A DNA stretch of 64,000 nucleotides from Alphaproteobacteria bacterium (GCA_028871455.1 JAGWNF010000014.1:1-64000), one strand, 5' to 3'. Positions 25,936 to 35,390 are shown, counted from the first letter of the stretch. Notes: generated by a model not told the origin, from the letters alone. Program-made: numbers and translations.

Positions 25936-26114
25936 TCACTCCTCCCTCGGACAATGCGACGTTGCGAACCGCCTGGTGCGCGTGCGGTGACCTTCCTCTC
26001 GCGAAAACTGACCTCAAAGCGCATCGGATTGCCGCAACGGTCGACGACGGCGGCCTATCCATATCGGGTCGTCAGCGTATCGCTCAGGTCACGTCGGGCC
26101 CTTGCGCGACCTTA

Positions 26115-26128
26115 TTGATGCGGCGCAA
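26115..26128. promoter_or_regulatory. FixK/FNR-type box
   Basis: TTGA-TGCGGC-GCAA, 180 bp upstream of the leftward DUF4142 gene. Confidence 0.5.
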
Positions 26129-26188
26129 CGAGTATTATGGGTTGGCGGTTGGCCCAGGTTCGAAGTTGCCGCTCGGTCTTTTTGACGC

Positions 26189-26416
26189 TCAACGCCGCAG
26201 CTTCGTCAGCACGCTGCCTTTGTGCAACGCGAGGTGATCGGTCTTGTCGCTTTTGATCTCATATTGAGGCTCGTCGGCGGTGGCGTGGTGCGTATAGCCT
26301 TTATATGGAATATCTCTCGTGTGCACCTTGATGATGGTTCCGCTGACTCGGCCGCCTTCCGAATCCCAGCTTACGTGATCACCGACCTTGAACCGCCGCA
26401 CTATGCGCGTCTCCAT
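26189..26416 (-). CDS. DUF2945 (HVA1/TUDOR-like) small protein
   Basis: A 75-aa protein from ATG 26416. FKVGDHVSWDSEGGRVSGTI then IKVHTRDIPYKGYTHHATAD and PQYEIKSDKTDHLALHKGSV form the whole SH3/TUDOR-like DUF2945 domain. Members are small, widespread and of unknown role. The open frame extends far upstream without homology, so the short start is preferred. Confidence 0.85.
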   Translation of the reverse strand: METRIVRRFKVGDHVSWDSEGGRVSGTIIKVHTRDIPYKGYTHHATADEPQYEIKSDKTDHLALHKGSVLTKLRR

Positions 26417-26594
26417 GCAATGAGTCGTCGACCGCAACGTGGTGATTGAACGTAAAGGCTTGCACATACGATGTATGCGATACGTGCCCGGCATGTGCGC
26501 GCCCGCTTTGTCCACCGAGCGGTTCGGACCAGAGCGGATAATGATCGTGCAATGCCGAAGGCTACTGGAGCTAAAGATTGTCTCTCTATCCACC

Positions 26595-29297
26595 TCATGC
26601 AGCCCTACACTGGACACGCAGCATATAGGGAAGAATTCCGCCGTGCCGGTAATATTCGAATTCGTCCGCGGTATCGATCCGACAACGAAGTGGAATCGTC
26701 TCGGTCCGACCGTTCGTGCGGCGAATTCGGCACGTGACGACGCCGTGCGACTGGAGCTTGTCCGCCACACCGACAATGTCCAGTAGCTCGGAGCCCTCGA
26801 GGTGGAGACTCTTTCGGCCGACGCCGGTTTCAAATTGCAATGGCAGAACGCCCATGCCGATGAGGTTCGACCGATGGATCCGCTCGAAACTCTCCGCGAT
26901 GACCGCTCGGACGGCGAGCAGCGACGCTCCCTTGGCGGCCCAATCGCGAGAGGAGCCCATTCCGTAATCTTTGCCGGCAATCACAACGAGCGGAATGCCT
27001 GTGCTTTTACACGCCATTGCGGCTGTGTAGATAGGTACGACCTCGCCGGTGCGAGGATCCTTGGTCACGCCGCCTTCGACATCGGGTACTAGCTCGTTTT
27101 GAATGCGAATATTGGCGAAGGTGCCGCGCATCATGACTTCGTGGTTTCCCCGCCGTGAGCCGTATGAGTTGAAATCGCTCGGGCGAATGCCGCGATCGAG
27201 CAGGTAGGCCCCAGCGGGACTTTTCTCGCTTATGGATCCGGCCGGCGAAATGTGATCTGTGGTAATGCTGTCGCCAAAAATGGCAAGGACCCGCGCCGAA
27301 TGGATATCCGCGAGCGGCGGTGGCGCTTTCGCCATATGGTCGAAGAAGGGTGGGCGGGCGATATAGGTCGACGCAGGATCCCAATGGTAGTTGCGGGCTG
27401 CGGGCACAGCGATCCTTCGCCAAGCCTCGGGTCCTTCGAAGACATTCGCATAGCGCCGACGGAACATGTCGGGGGATAGCGCCGTCTCGATCGCCTGATT
27501 GATCTCTCGCGTCGTCGGCCAGATGTCTTTCAGGTAGACGGGCTTGCCGCTGGTGTCGGTGCCGAGCGGCTCAGTGGCGAGGTTGATCCGCAGCGAGCCG
27601 GCGAGTGCATAGGCGACGACCAGCGGTGGCGAGGCCAGATAGTTGGCGCGTACGCTCGCGTTGATTCGCCCCTCGAAATTGCGATTGCCGGAGAGCACAG
27701 CGGCCACGGCTAATCTTCCGCTTTCGATCGCTTCGACGATTGCGTCGGCTAAAGGACCTGAATTGCCGATACAGGTCGTGCAGCCATAGGCCACAAGATT
27801 GAAACCGAGCGCATCAAGATCTCGTTGCAGACCGGCCGCCGCGTAATAGTTGGAGACGACTTGGCTTCCCGGTGCCAGCGAAGTTTTCACCCAAGGCTTC
27901 ACTTTAAGGCCCCGTCGCACGGCGTTTCGCGCGAGCAACCCGGCCGCCAGCATGACGCTCGGATTTGAGGTATGGGTGCAACTTGTGATGGCGGCAATTA
28001 CGACGTCGCCGTCTGTCAGGGCATAGTTGGCGCCCGACACAGGAACCTGCTGTGGACCTGTCGTGCCCGCTCGCCCGACAGCTAGGCGGGGCAGCTCGGC
28101 AACGAAGGTGTCGGGCGCACTGACGAGCGCGATGCGATCTTGGGGGCGCCGCGGGCCCGCAATCGATGGTTCGATGCCGGCAAGGTCGACGTCGAGAACG
28201 TCGGTAAAGATCGGGTCTGGCGTATTCTCATCATGCCAGAGGCCCTGGGCCTTCGCATAAGCTTCAACCAACTTCACCTGCCGGACATCGCGCCCGGTGA
28301 AGGTCAGGTACCGCAAAGTCTCGGCATCGATCGGAAAGAATCCGCAGGTGGCGCCGTATTCGGGCGCCATGTTGCCGAGCGGTGCGCGTTCCGCGATCGC
28401 CAGGGTCTTGAGGCCGGGCCCGAAATATTCGACGAAGCGGCCAACGACGCCTTTCTCACGCAGCCTCTGGGTAAGTGTCAGCACCAAATCGGTTGGCGTC
28501 ACGCCTTCCTGCAGCGTCCCGTGGAGGCGAACGCCGATCACCTCGGGCAACACCATCGAGATCGGCTGGCCGAGCATCGCCGCTTCGGCTTCGATGCCAC
28601 CGACACCCCAGCCGAGGACGGCCAGTCCGTTCACCATGGGGGTGTGGCTGTCGGTTCCAACCAGCGTATCGGGATAAGCGATGGTTCGGCCGTTCTCGAC
28701 TGTGGTCCACACCACGCGCGCCAGATATTCGAGGTTGACCTGGTGGCAGATGCCGGTGCCCGGCGGGACGACGCGGAAATTATCGAACGCTGTCTGGCCC
28801 CACCGTAGAAACGCGTAACGCTCGCGGTTGCGTTTGAACTCTTGATCCATGTTGCGGCGAAACGATTGCGGCGAGCCAAAGCTGTCGACCATCACCGAGT
28901 GATCGATGACGAGATCCACCGGAAGAAGTGGGTTGACTTTTTGCGGTTCGCCACCGAGGGGCGTCATCGCTTCCCGCATGGCGGCAAGGTCCACCAGCGC
29001 AGGAACGCCCGTAAGATCCTGCATCAGGACGCGGGCCGGATGAAAGGTGATCTCTTCTCGGGATGTCCGCGCGATCAACCAGGCGCCAACCGTCTTGATG
29101 TTATCGAGGGTCACCGCGCGGCCATCTTCGAGCCGTACGAGGTTCTCGAGCAAAACCTTCAGCGAGAAAGGCAGCCGTCGGATGTCGCCGAGTTGCGCGG
29201 CCTGGGCTGCGACGTCGAGGCTAAAATAATCATATTCCGCACCGTCGACGTTGAGCGTGCGGCGCGTTTTCAGCAGGTCGCGGCCCACGATCGACAA
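26595..29297 (-). CDS. acnA: Aconitate hydratase AcnA
   Basis: A 900-aa cytoplasmic TCA-cycle enzyme (citrate to isocitrate). The start is TTG 29297 with GGAGA 8 nt before it. The [4Fe-4S] ligands lie in TSCTHTSNPSVM and YGCTTCIGNSGPL. GTDSHTPMVNGLAVLGWGVG and the C-terminal swivel domain (KDYGMGSSRDWAAKGASLLA, ESFERIHRSNLIGMGVLPLQ) are intact and in order. Full family length. It is monocistronic, between DUF2945 and UspA. No iron-responsive element is evident. Confidence 0.95.
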   Translation of the reverse strand: MSIVGRDLLKTRRTLNVDGAEYDYFSLDVAAQAAQLGDIRRLPFSLKVLLENLVRLEDGRAVTLDNIKTVGAWLIARTSREEITFHPARVLMQDLTGVPALVDLAAMREAMTPLGGEPQKVNPLLPVDLVIDHSVMVDSFGSPQSFRRNMDQEFKRNRERYAFLRWGQTAFDNFRVVPPGTGICHQVNLEYLARVVWTTVENGRTIAYPDTLVGTDSHTPMVNGLAVLGWGVGGIEAEAAMLGQPISMVLPEVIGVRLHGTLQEGVTPTDLVLTLTQRLREKGVVGRFVEYFGPGLKTLAIAERAPLGNMAPEYGATCGFFPIDAETLRYLTFTGRDVRQVKLVEAYAKAQGLWHDENTPDPIFTDVLDVDLAGIEPSIAGPRRPQDRIALVSAPDTFVAELPRLAVGRAGTTGPQQVPVSGANYALTDGDVVIAAITSCTHTSNPSVMLAAGLLARNAVRRGLKVKPWVKTSLAPGSQVVSNYYAAAGLQRDLDALGFNLVAYGCTTCIGNSGPLADAIVEAIESGRLAVAAVLSGNRNFEGRINASVRANYLASPPLVVAYALAGSLRINLATEPLGTDTSGKPVYLKDIWPTTREINQAIETALSPDMFRRRYANVFEGPEAWRRIAVPAARNYHWDPASTYIARPPFFDHMAKAPPPLADIHSARVLAIFGDSITTDHISPAGSISEKSPAGAYLLDRGIRPSDFNSYGSRRGNHEVMMRGTFANIRIQNELVPDVEGGVTKDPRTGEVVPIYTAAMACKSTGIPLVVIAGKDYGMGSSRDWAAKGASLLAVRAVIAESFERIHRSNLIGMGVLPLQFETGVGRKSLHLEGSELLDIVGVADKLQSHGVVTCRIRRTNGRTETIPLRCRIDTADEFEYYRHGGILPYMLRVQCRAA

Positions 29298-29418
29298 CTT
29301 AATTCTCCTCGTTTGACGCCTTCATTCGCGTCGCTCATACCAACGCATTCCAAGCAGTCGCACTCGACGCGGCTTGATCATTGCGACAATGCCTCCCTGA
29401 TCGCCGGTCGTCCGAGCA

Positions 29419-30273
29419 TCAGTGCGACATGAGCACCGGTACGGTCATCGTCTCCAGGAGTGTCCGGGTCGCGCCACCGAGCAACAATTCTCTGAGGCGC
29501 GAATGTCCGTAAGCACCCATCACGATCAGGTCTGCCTCGACATCGGCGGCGCGCGACACGATCAGGTCGCCGACCGGGATGCTGCTCCCAACTGCCGACG
29601 CCGCCTTCGCCTGCACACCATGTCTTGCGAGGTGACGGACGACGTCGGCAGCCCCAGTCCTCCGCGCTCCCGGCGTGACTGGTGTGGGATCGACGGAAAG
29701 CACCGTGACGGTCTTGGCCGTCACCAAGAACGGCAGCGCGTCGTGGATCGCTCGCGCCGCCTCGCGGCTGGCATTCCAGGCGACCAGTGCATGGTCTCCG
29801 ATGATGGGAAACGATCCGAAATGGGGCACGATTAGAATCGGCCGACCAGCTTCTAACAATATATCGCCGATAACCGAAAACTCCCCACCCAGTGAATCGC
29901 CGTCGCGGTAGGGTTGGCCGAGGATCACCAGGTCGACACAGCGCGCGTAGTGCGATACGTCACGGGCGACGGTCCCATCCGTCGTCCACCAATCGAACGC
30001 GACCTGGTCGCGCGCAAGGCGGTCGCAGAACAACTTTTCAACGTCGATGGAGGCCCGCTCGACGCTGGCACGGTCGCCCGCCGCGATCGCTGCGGTGTCG
30101 TTGTCGGCCAGGAATCCAGCGTCGGCGAGAGCGAAGCCCACCGGCACAGGCGGCGATTTGACAAAGAGGCCCGTCACATGGGCGTCGAACCGGCGAGCCG
30201 TCGCACTCGCGACATCGAGCCGGCACCGACTGGCCGGTGACGCATCCATATGGACGAGGATATCCTTGATCAT
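29419..30273 (-). CDS. Universal stress protein, tandem UspA domains
   Basis: A 284-aa protein from ATG 30273 (MIKDILVHMDASPASRCRLD). The first Usp domain spans about 1-140 and the second about 150-284. The second ends in the ATP-binding pattern GAYGHSRLRELLLGGATRTL (G-x2-G-x9-G). A FixK-type box lies 116 bp upstream; tandem Usp genes under FixK/FNR control are common in related bacteria. It likely aids survival in low-oxygen stationary phase. Confidence 0.85.
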   Translation of the reverse strand: MIKDILVHMDASPASRCRLDVASATARRFDAHVTGLFVKSPPVPVGFALADAGFLADNDTAAIAAGDRASVERASIDVEKLFCDRLARDQVAFDWWTTDGTVARDVSHYARCVDLVILGQPYRDGDSLGGEFSVIGDILLEAGRPILIVPHFGSFPIIGDHALVAWNASREAARAIHDALPFLVTAKTVTVLSVDPTPVTPGARRTGAADVVRHLARHGVQAKAASAVGSSIPVGDLIVSRAADVEADLIVMGAYGHSRLRELLLGGATRTLLETMTVPVLMSH

Positions 30274-30388
30274 CTCAAATCGTTTTCGATGCGTATTGCG
30301 ATAGGTCGCTCGCGATTCGGATTTGCCGCTTTGTACGGCCGTTCCGAGTCTAGTGCCGACGAAGCGCAGCTGGCATTGATGCGACTTA

Positions 30389-30402
30389 TTGCTTTTCCGC
30401 AA
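30389..30402. promoter_or_regulatory. FixK/FNR-type box
   Basis: TTGC-TTTTCC-GCAA, 116 bp upstream of the leftward tandem UspA gene. Confidence 0.65.
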
Positions 30403-30535
30403 CGACGCGATCGTTGGATTGCGCGTCGGCCGCGTTCAATGCGCTGGCTGTCAACTAATTCCGGTCCCTACTCTACGGCTGGACGTGGAGAGGCGCGCAC
30501 GCTCCATGGCTGGCGGAATAATCGCTGCAAAAGGC

Positions 30536-30916
30536 TTAGGTCGAATGCGCGGAGCAGCAGCAGCGGATATCCTGCAGTTCCCACACGGCGAAATAAATCA
30601 CGATGCCTCCGACAATAAGGGCATTATCGGCCGCCATGGTTGCTGCATCGTAGCCGAGTACCCACGGCGATATCGTCAAGGCGATACCGAGCGCGAGTGC
30701 GAGGTCAATAAGCTCTTCGCTGATATGAAAAGCCGCACGACTCACCAGGCTGACAATGATAAGCACCGCGCCGATAACAAAATCGGCGCCTGACGCCAGG
30801 GAATTGGCGTTCAAATAGTGCAATCCCCAAGGAGACACGAGGAGCCACACACCCATTATTAGGATTGCCCAATCCTGCCAATTTTTCGGCGGAGCGGCCA
30901 CACGTTTGGGCGCCAT
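30536..30916 (-). CDS. SPW-repeat membrane protein
   Basis: A 126-aa protein from ATG 30916, with AGGAGG 5 nt upstream. It has four hydrophobic segments arranged as two repeats, each with an SPW motif: ILIMGVWLLVSPWGLHYLNA and LALGIALTISPWVLGYDAAT. The family is found in many soil bacteria; its function is unknown. The C-terminus ends with a Cys cluster (IRCCCSAHST), which is unusual. A FixK-type box lies 95 bp upstream. Confidence 0.85.
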   Translation of the reverse strand: MAPKRVAAPPKNWQDWAILIMGVWLLVSPWGLHYLNANSLASGADFVIGAVLIIVSLVSRAAFHISEELIDLALALGIALTISPWVLGYDAATMAADNALIVGGIVIYFAVWELQDIRCCCSAHST

Positions 30917-31010
30917 GACGACCTCCTCGACGGGCGCGACCGGCGGCAAATTCATACCATCGGTCCCAAAACAGACCTGGTCACGGTACATCCGCATACA
31001 ACCGGCCAGG

Positions 31011-31024
31011 TTGCGCTAGATCAA
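31011..31024. promoter_or_regulatory. FixK/FNR-type box in a divergent promoter region
   Basis: TTGC-GCTAGA-TCAA, 95 bp upstream of the SPW-repeat gene (left) and 153 bp before the GTG at 31177 (right). Confidence 0.65.
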
Positions 31025-31176
31025 CATGCCGTATGAAAGAATCCGCTCTGCGGATGTCCTGCAAGATTGTGCGAGAGTTATGGTTATAGCTCTGGCGCAA
31101 CATCGCCTATGCAGATAATCGCTATATCTACTGCGGAGGTGACGAAGGACCTTCGCAGAAGTGAAGGCTGCTAACC

Positions 31177-31572
31177 GTGCGAGAAAATTCCATCGATGCG
31201 ACCGACACGCGGCGCCTTAATGAGAAAGTTGTTGAGCCCACGATCGTGCGCGGCGCCGGTTATGCCGTCGTGCATTGGTCCAACCTAGACGGCACGAATC
31301 GCACGTCGGGTGAATTCGTGCGAATGCCGGGTTTCAAGCTCCAACGCGTACAGATTCTCGGTTCTTTCGGCGGAGCGGTTACGATCGTCGTGAGAAATGA
31401 CGAAGCCGGCGCGACGATCGTTACTCTCAAAGACCGAAGCGGCCAACCGGTCTGCGTGATGTCCACGCAAACGCACCAAATCGCTGCACCGACAGACTGG
31501 GTCGCGCCGGTTGCTGCGGTCGGCGTCTCTGACGTTGACGTTTTGGCGGTTTACGAGAGAGCCCCGTCGTGA
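31177..31572 (+). CDS. Small beta-rich protein resembling phage decoration-type proteins
   Basis: A 131-aa protein from GTG 31177. It has no signal or membrane segment. The middle, KLQRVQILGSFGGAVTIVVR then NDEAGATIVTLKDRSGQPV, has the look of small phage structural proteins with a V-Q-x-x-G-x-FGG ... NDG ... L-x-D-x-x-G pattern. No other phage gene is nearby. A FixK-type box lies 153 bp upstream, so it may be a domesticated or chance-similar chromosomal protein. I cannot name a family with confidence. Confidence 0.5.
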   Translation: MRENSIDATDTRRLNEKVVEPTIVRGAGYAVVHWSNLDGTNRTSGEFVRMPGFKLQRVQILGSFGGAVTIVVRNDEAGATIVTLKDRSGQPVCVMSTQTHQIAAPTDWVAPVAAVGVSDVDVLAVYERAPS

Positions 31573-31877
31573 TCGGGGTATTCATACATGCCGCCGTCAG
31601 GGCTCTAAGCAGAGATGCTCGTGAAACGTGTATGTTGTGGGCCCGTTGTCCTCAATCCAACGCGTGCGGATAAGGAAACGGCTGTGGCCGTCGGCGTGAT
31701 TCGACGGCCTCGATCTCAATACGTATCGCCATCGTCATTTCCGTGCGTCGTTAATCGCCATATGCAAGACCTGCCCACCGCATGGCAGCGTTGCGGCCGG
31801 TTCCTTCGCGATTTGCGGCGGATCAAATTACGCGCACCTCAGGGGCCATACATTGGCCAGCAAAAGGGAGCTGGAGC
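31573..31877. other. Intergenic stretch
   Basis: Nothing is recognisable except the leader of the small membrane protein at 31878. Short frames lack motifs and ribosome-binding sites. Confidence 0.4.
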
Positions 31878-31994
31878 ATGTGGAACGCAATCATCGATGC
31901 GGTTTCGGCGAACCCCTTGATCACCGGTTTGGGGGTAATCGCCGTCGCAGCGACAGTCCTCATCGTTGAGGGTGTACGAACGACCCGCCGATGA
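31878..31994 (+). CDS. 38-aa small membrane protein
   Basis: MWNAIIDAVSANPLITGLGV then IAVAATVLIVEGVRTTRR. There is one transmembrane segment (residues 14-30), an amphipathic start and a basic end, with an AAAGGGAGCTGGAG ribosome-binding region. It looks like a real small inner-membrane peptide; a toxin-like or complex-stabilising role is possible but unproven. Confidence 0.45.
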   Translation: MWNAIIDAVSANPLITGLGVIAVAATVLIVEGVRTTRR

Positions 31995-32353
31995 CGCGCA
32001 TCCTAACGTCTGTCGCGCACGCTCCTCGAGACGCGCCGTCACTAGATTTAGGGGCAGGACCTTCTCGTCACGCCGCGGAGCGCGACCGCAAAGTCGCAGG
32101 CTGATATGATAGCTTGAGGAGCTAACGGTAGGTAGTGAGATGAAAGTCGTGTTGTCAGGGCAAAACCGACCCACCCAAGGATGCTAAACGTGACCACATT
32201 GTCACCTTGGTTGATCGACGGATGGCCTCGAAATGCGCGGGGCAGGAATCTGCCAACGCTACGTTGGCGGAGGTTTGGCAGGCAGGTCGCCACACGTTCA
32301 AGGTGTCGTCGCCAACGGATGAACGGCCTCGACCTTCATAATTCTCATGAAGC
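31995..32353. other. Intergenic stretch
   Basis: No gene is recognisable between the small membrane protein and the leftward small gene ending at 32354. At 32347 a plus-strand frame opens with MKLTVLAVFVSIAIGRSMLA, a signal-peptide-like start, but it ends after about 35 codons and overlaps the opposite gene. Confidence 0.35.
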
Positions 32354-32647
32354 TCACGGTCTTAGCGGTGTTCGTAAGTATTGCGATCGGACGTTCGATG
32401 CTGGCCTGGGCGACCGAGAACCTTGGTGCATTCCGGTTGACCAGGGTTGAGCCGTGATTTCCTGTATTTCAACTGTGTCCGAATAGAGTCGCCGATCTCC
32501 GACGCGGCGGTCGAATTCCTGTTTGGCTGCATTCATGGCTTCGGCCTGCGCGTTGGCGTCGACAGCGATCACACCTTGGGCGCGCTTGAATCTATGCCCA
32601 TCTGAACTAGGCAAATCTTTGAAGAAACTCGCATTGTACCAGCGCAT
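32354..32647 (-). CDS. Small conserved FFKDLPSSDGH protein
   Basis: A 97-aa protein from ATG 32647 (MRWYNASFFKDLPSSDGHRF). The core, KRAQGVIAVDANAQAEAMNA then AKQEFDRRVGDRRLYSDTVE, resembles a small alphaproteobacterial family with W-x-V-x-FFKDL-x-SSDGH, a helix and a final W-x-L-HAD-x-IE. Function unknown. The last 25 residues are outside the usual family length and probably reflect loss of the original stop. A FixK-type box lies 63 bp upstream. Confidence 0.55.
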   Translation of the reverse strand: MRWYNASFFKDLPSSDGHRFKRAQGVIAVDANAQAEAMNAAKQEFDRRVGDRRLYSDTVEIQEITAQPWSTGMHQGSRSPRPASNVRSQYLRTPLRP

Positions 32648-32709
32648 CGTTTGCCTCGACTCCTCTCCTGCAACTGGCGCCATTGTCCGCCGAAATGCAG
32701 TGCGAAACG

Positions 32710-32723
32710 TTGCTCTGGATCAA
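32710..32723. promoter_or_regulatory. FixK/FNR-type box
   Basis: TTGC-TCTGGA-TCAA, 63 bp upstream of the leftward small gene starting at 32647 and 186 bp before the carrier protein at 32909. Confidence 0.55.
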
Positions 32724-32908
32724 CAAGAGGCCCATCCATCGAAACGCTTCAGTGTCGAAGAGAGCCCAGTTTCACTGGAATTCAGCACGCATCGATTTTC
32801 TACGCCTTGGATCGAATATGCCTGATCTTGTCATCGACGTGTCGTGTAGAAATGCTGGAGGTGTCGAGGGTTTAGTGGAATCCTGTCGACCAGCATGGTT
32901 AATCTGAA

Positions 32909-33391
32909 ATGCCCGCCCTCACTCGCATTATCTCAGGCGGTCAAACTGGTGCCGACCAGGGTGGATTGGAGGCAGCAACCAAGCTCCGCGTCTCCACAGG
33001 CGGATGGATGCCGCACGGATTTTTGACCGAAACCGGTCTTCGATCTGAGTTCGCCAGGCTCTACGACATGCGCGAGCGCCCGGAGTCCGAATACGCGCCA
33101 CGCACCGAAGCCAACGTTCGCGAGTCAGATGGCACCGTGATCTTCGGTGACGTGGGCTCGATCGGCAGTCGCAACACTAAGGAGTTCTGCGCGAAGCACG
33201 GGAAGCCTCGCTACTTAATCCCTTGGCGCTCGGGTGGGTCGATCCCCGCTGCAACAGGTGTGGAGTTCCTCCGTTGGCTCGAAGACCATAACATCCGAAT
33301 CCTCAACGTCGCCGGCAATCGTGAGGGCGTGCAGCCAGGTATTCAGCGTGCCGTTCGAGAATTTCTTATCGCCGCGCTCAGGCCGCGGTGA
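32909..33391 (+). CDS. Putative molybdenum carrier/YpsA-like SLOG protein
   Basis: A 160-aa Rossmann-like protein. IISGGQTGADQGGLEAATKL is the nucleotide-binding loop of the cpYpsA/MoCo-carrier group, followed by GWMPHGFLTE, ESEYAPRTEANVRESDGTVI (with the GTVIF strand) and GSIGSRNTKEF. SLOG-family proteins bind nucleotides or cofactors; carrier activity for molybdenum cofactor is known only for a plant relative. The C-terminus (NIRILNVAGNRE...GIQRAVREFL) fits the family length. Confidence 0.85.
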   Translation: MPALTRIISGGQTGADQGGLEAATKLRVSTGGWMPHGFLTETGLRSEFARLYDMRERPESEYAPRTEANVRESDGTVIFGDVGSIGSRNTKEFCAKHGKPRYLIPWRSGGSIPAATGVEFLRWLEDHNIRILNVAGNREGVQPGIQRAVREFLIAALRPR

Positions 33392-33455
33392 GGATGTCCA
33401 TGGGCTGCTTTAGCTGCTTCGCTCACCTGAGATGCAGCAGGAGTGACACCGCGGG

Positions 33456-34721
33456 TCAGCGCAACACAGCGCGCGACCGGCCATTGACGATCGCATCCAC
33501 GCCCGGCTTGGCTCGAATATCGTCCATTGTCCGCTCGATACGCGCTTGCCGATCCGAGCCGCCTGGGAAGAGATCGGGCGGATCGGCTGCGGCGAGCGGG
33601 ACGAGCGGCTCCGCGGTTACGCCGATCAAGCGAAATTGAGTGCCATCAGCTTCGCGCTTAAGCAAAATGCGCGCCGCCTGATAGATCTTCTCGGAAAGGA
33701 CGGTTGGATCTGCGAAGCGGCGCGCCCGGGTGCGCTGTTTGAAATCTGCTGTCTTAAGCTTGAGACTGATACCTGCGGCGGCCTTTTCGGCTGCCTTGAG
33801 ACGTCGCGCGACCGTCTCACAGAGCGGCCAGAGCTCGCACGCAAGTGCGTCAGCATCCTGAAGATCCTGAACGAAGGTCGTTTCAGCGCCGACACTCTTG
33901 GTCTCGGCATCCGGCTCGACCGGGCGATCGTCCTCGCCGCGCGAGAACGCGGCGAGATGTCTGCCCATCGCGCCATAGCGCGCGAAGGCGGGAACCGGCA
34001 TGCGCTGTAGATCGCCGACGGTTGCAATCGCGTCCTGCAGCAACCGGCGTGCCAAGGCCTCGCCGACCCCTGGTAAGATCGTCACCGGCTTGTCCGCGAG
34101 AAACGCTTCCGCCTCGGCGCGACCGATGACGGCGAAGCCGCAGGGCTTGTCGAGGTCGGAAGCGATCTTGGCGAGGAACTTGTTGTATGACAGGCCGATC
34201 GACACGGTGACTCCGATCGTTGCCTTTATCCGCTTGGTAAGTAGCGCCAAGGTACGGGCCGGCGGGCCGCCATGCAGGCGCTCAGTGCCCGACAGGTCGA
34301 GATAGGCTTCGTCGATCGAGACCGGTTCTACGAGCGGGGTCGTCGCCAGCATTAGGGCTCTAATTCGCCCACCCTCTTGCCGGTATTTCTCGAAATCGGG
34401 TGCAATCACCACGGCTTCGGGACAAAGTCTCCTGGCTTTGAACATCGGCATCGCCGACCGCACGCCGTAGCGACGGGCAACGTAGCAGCAGGCCACAACT
34501 ACGCCGCGCAGCCCGCCGCCGACGAGCACCGGCTTCTCCTTGAGCGCCGGGTCATCCCGCTTCTCTATGTTCGCGTAGAAGGCGTCGGCGTCGACATGGG
34601 CGATGGCGAGGGTGCGAAGCTCTGGATGCGCGCGCAGACGCGGAGAGCCGCAAGCTGGGCAGTGGGGTGGCGGCGTTCCATTGCCCATGTTGCCGCAGTC
34701 CTTGCACAGAAAATCGGACAT
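33456..34721 (-). CDS. dinB: DNA polymerase IV (Y-family), zinc-ribbon variant
   Basis: A 421-aa translesion polymerase from ATG 34721. An N-terminal zinc ribbon (Cys 6, 9, 21, 24) is typical of one alphaproteobacterial DinB subgroup. IAHVDADAFYANIEKRDDPA and VSIDEAYLDLSGTERL carry the catalytic acidic residues, and the HhH thumb (ILPGVGEALARRLLQDA) and little-finger domain follow. No imuA/dnaE2 partner is adjacent. The frame is open upstream to 34994 without homology. No LexA box is evident near the start. Confidence 0.9.
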   Translation of the reverse strand: MSDFLCKDCGNMGNGTPPPHCPACGSPRLRAHPELRTLAIAHVDADAFYANIEKRDDPALKEKPVLVGGGLRGVVVACCYVARRYGVRSAMPMFKARRLCPEAVVIAPDFEKYRQEGGRIRALMLATTPLVEPVSIDEAYLDLSGTERLHGGPPARTLALLTKRIKATIGVTVSIGLSYNKFLAKIASDLDKPCGFAVIGRAEAEAFLADKPVTILPGVGEALARRLLQDAIATVGDLQRMPVPAFARYGAMGRHLAAFSRGEDDRPVEPDAETKSVGAETTFVQDLQDADALACELWPLCETVARRLKAAEKAAAGISLKLKTADFKQRTRARRFADPTVLSEKIYQAARILLKREADGTQFRLIGVTAEPLVPLAAADPPDLFPGGSDRQARIERTMDDIRAKPGVDAIVNGRSRAVLR

Positions 34722-35390
34722 GACGACCCCGCGGCCCTCAACCCGCTTCGCCAATCTAGAGCGTAGAGAGGGAGGCGGCGAGCACATTCGCGGAGGCGAT
34801 GCCAACTCAGACGAGCGCCTGACGACATGATGTCGTTCGAAGCTGCCCAACACGAGCTTGGCACCGAAATCGCGGGCGAAATGCTGAGCAACCTTGCGTA
34901 GGGCGCCGCGGCCTGACGATCGTTTCGGTGCTTTCGAGCCCGCTGATTTGAAGAGGCCGCTAGCGTGAGCGTCTTGTGTGGATGACTCCCGCATTGCAAG
35001 AAATTTGTGAAGTCTGGCGTTGCGGTCGGGTGCAGTCTTGTGTCCGGCCTGTTTGCGCGGTCATAACCACTGGCCGCTTTTGGTGATCGCATAACCCATC
35101 GGTCTACGACTGGCATGGGCGCTTCCAAACCGCGATGACTGTCCAGCGTCTACGTGCAGGCTGCGTGCTTTCATTCAAACAGCCGTGGTGGACTGGATAC
35201 TCGCGGCGCTCCTTACGACGCAGGCAATGCGTCATGAGGCCGGATCGTCAGCCATTCCAACCCCGACCGACACACACCGGATCAGTGGCCGCGAAATGAT
35301 CACAGCTTGGGTGCCGTCCCACGCCATTTTGTTCTCCGTTCTGCAACAGTCGCGGGTCTACTCTTAGTTGTGATCAGGTGATCGCAGTTC
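34722..35390. other. Gene-free stretch at the probable left edge of the conjugative element
   Basis: This lies between chromosomal dinB and the first element gene. No integrase, tRNA or obvious direct repeat is seen. Short frames have no motifs. The true boundary may fall here, but nothing marks it. Confidence 0.35.

Noticed and set aside
26417-26980. Upstream extension of the DUF2945 frame
   Set aside because: It overlaps the 3' end of acnA on the same strand without homology; the short start fits the domain.
32347-32454. Plus-strand frame with a signal-peptide-like start
   Set aside because: Only about 35 codons, no mature domain, overlaps the 3' end of the opposite gene.
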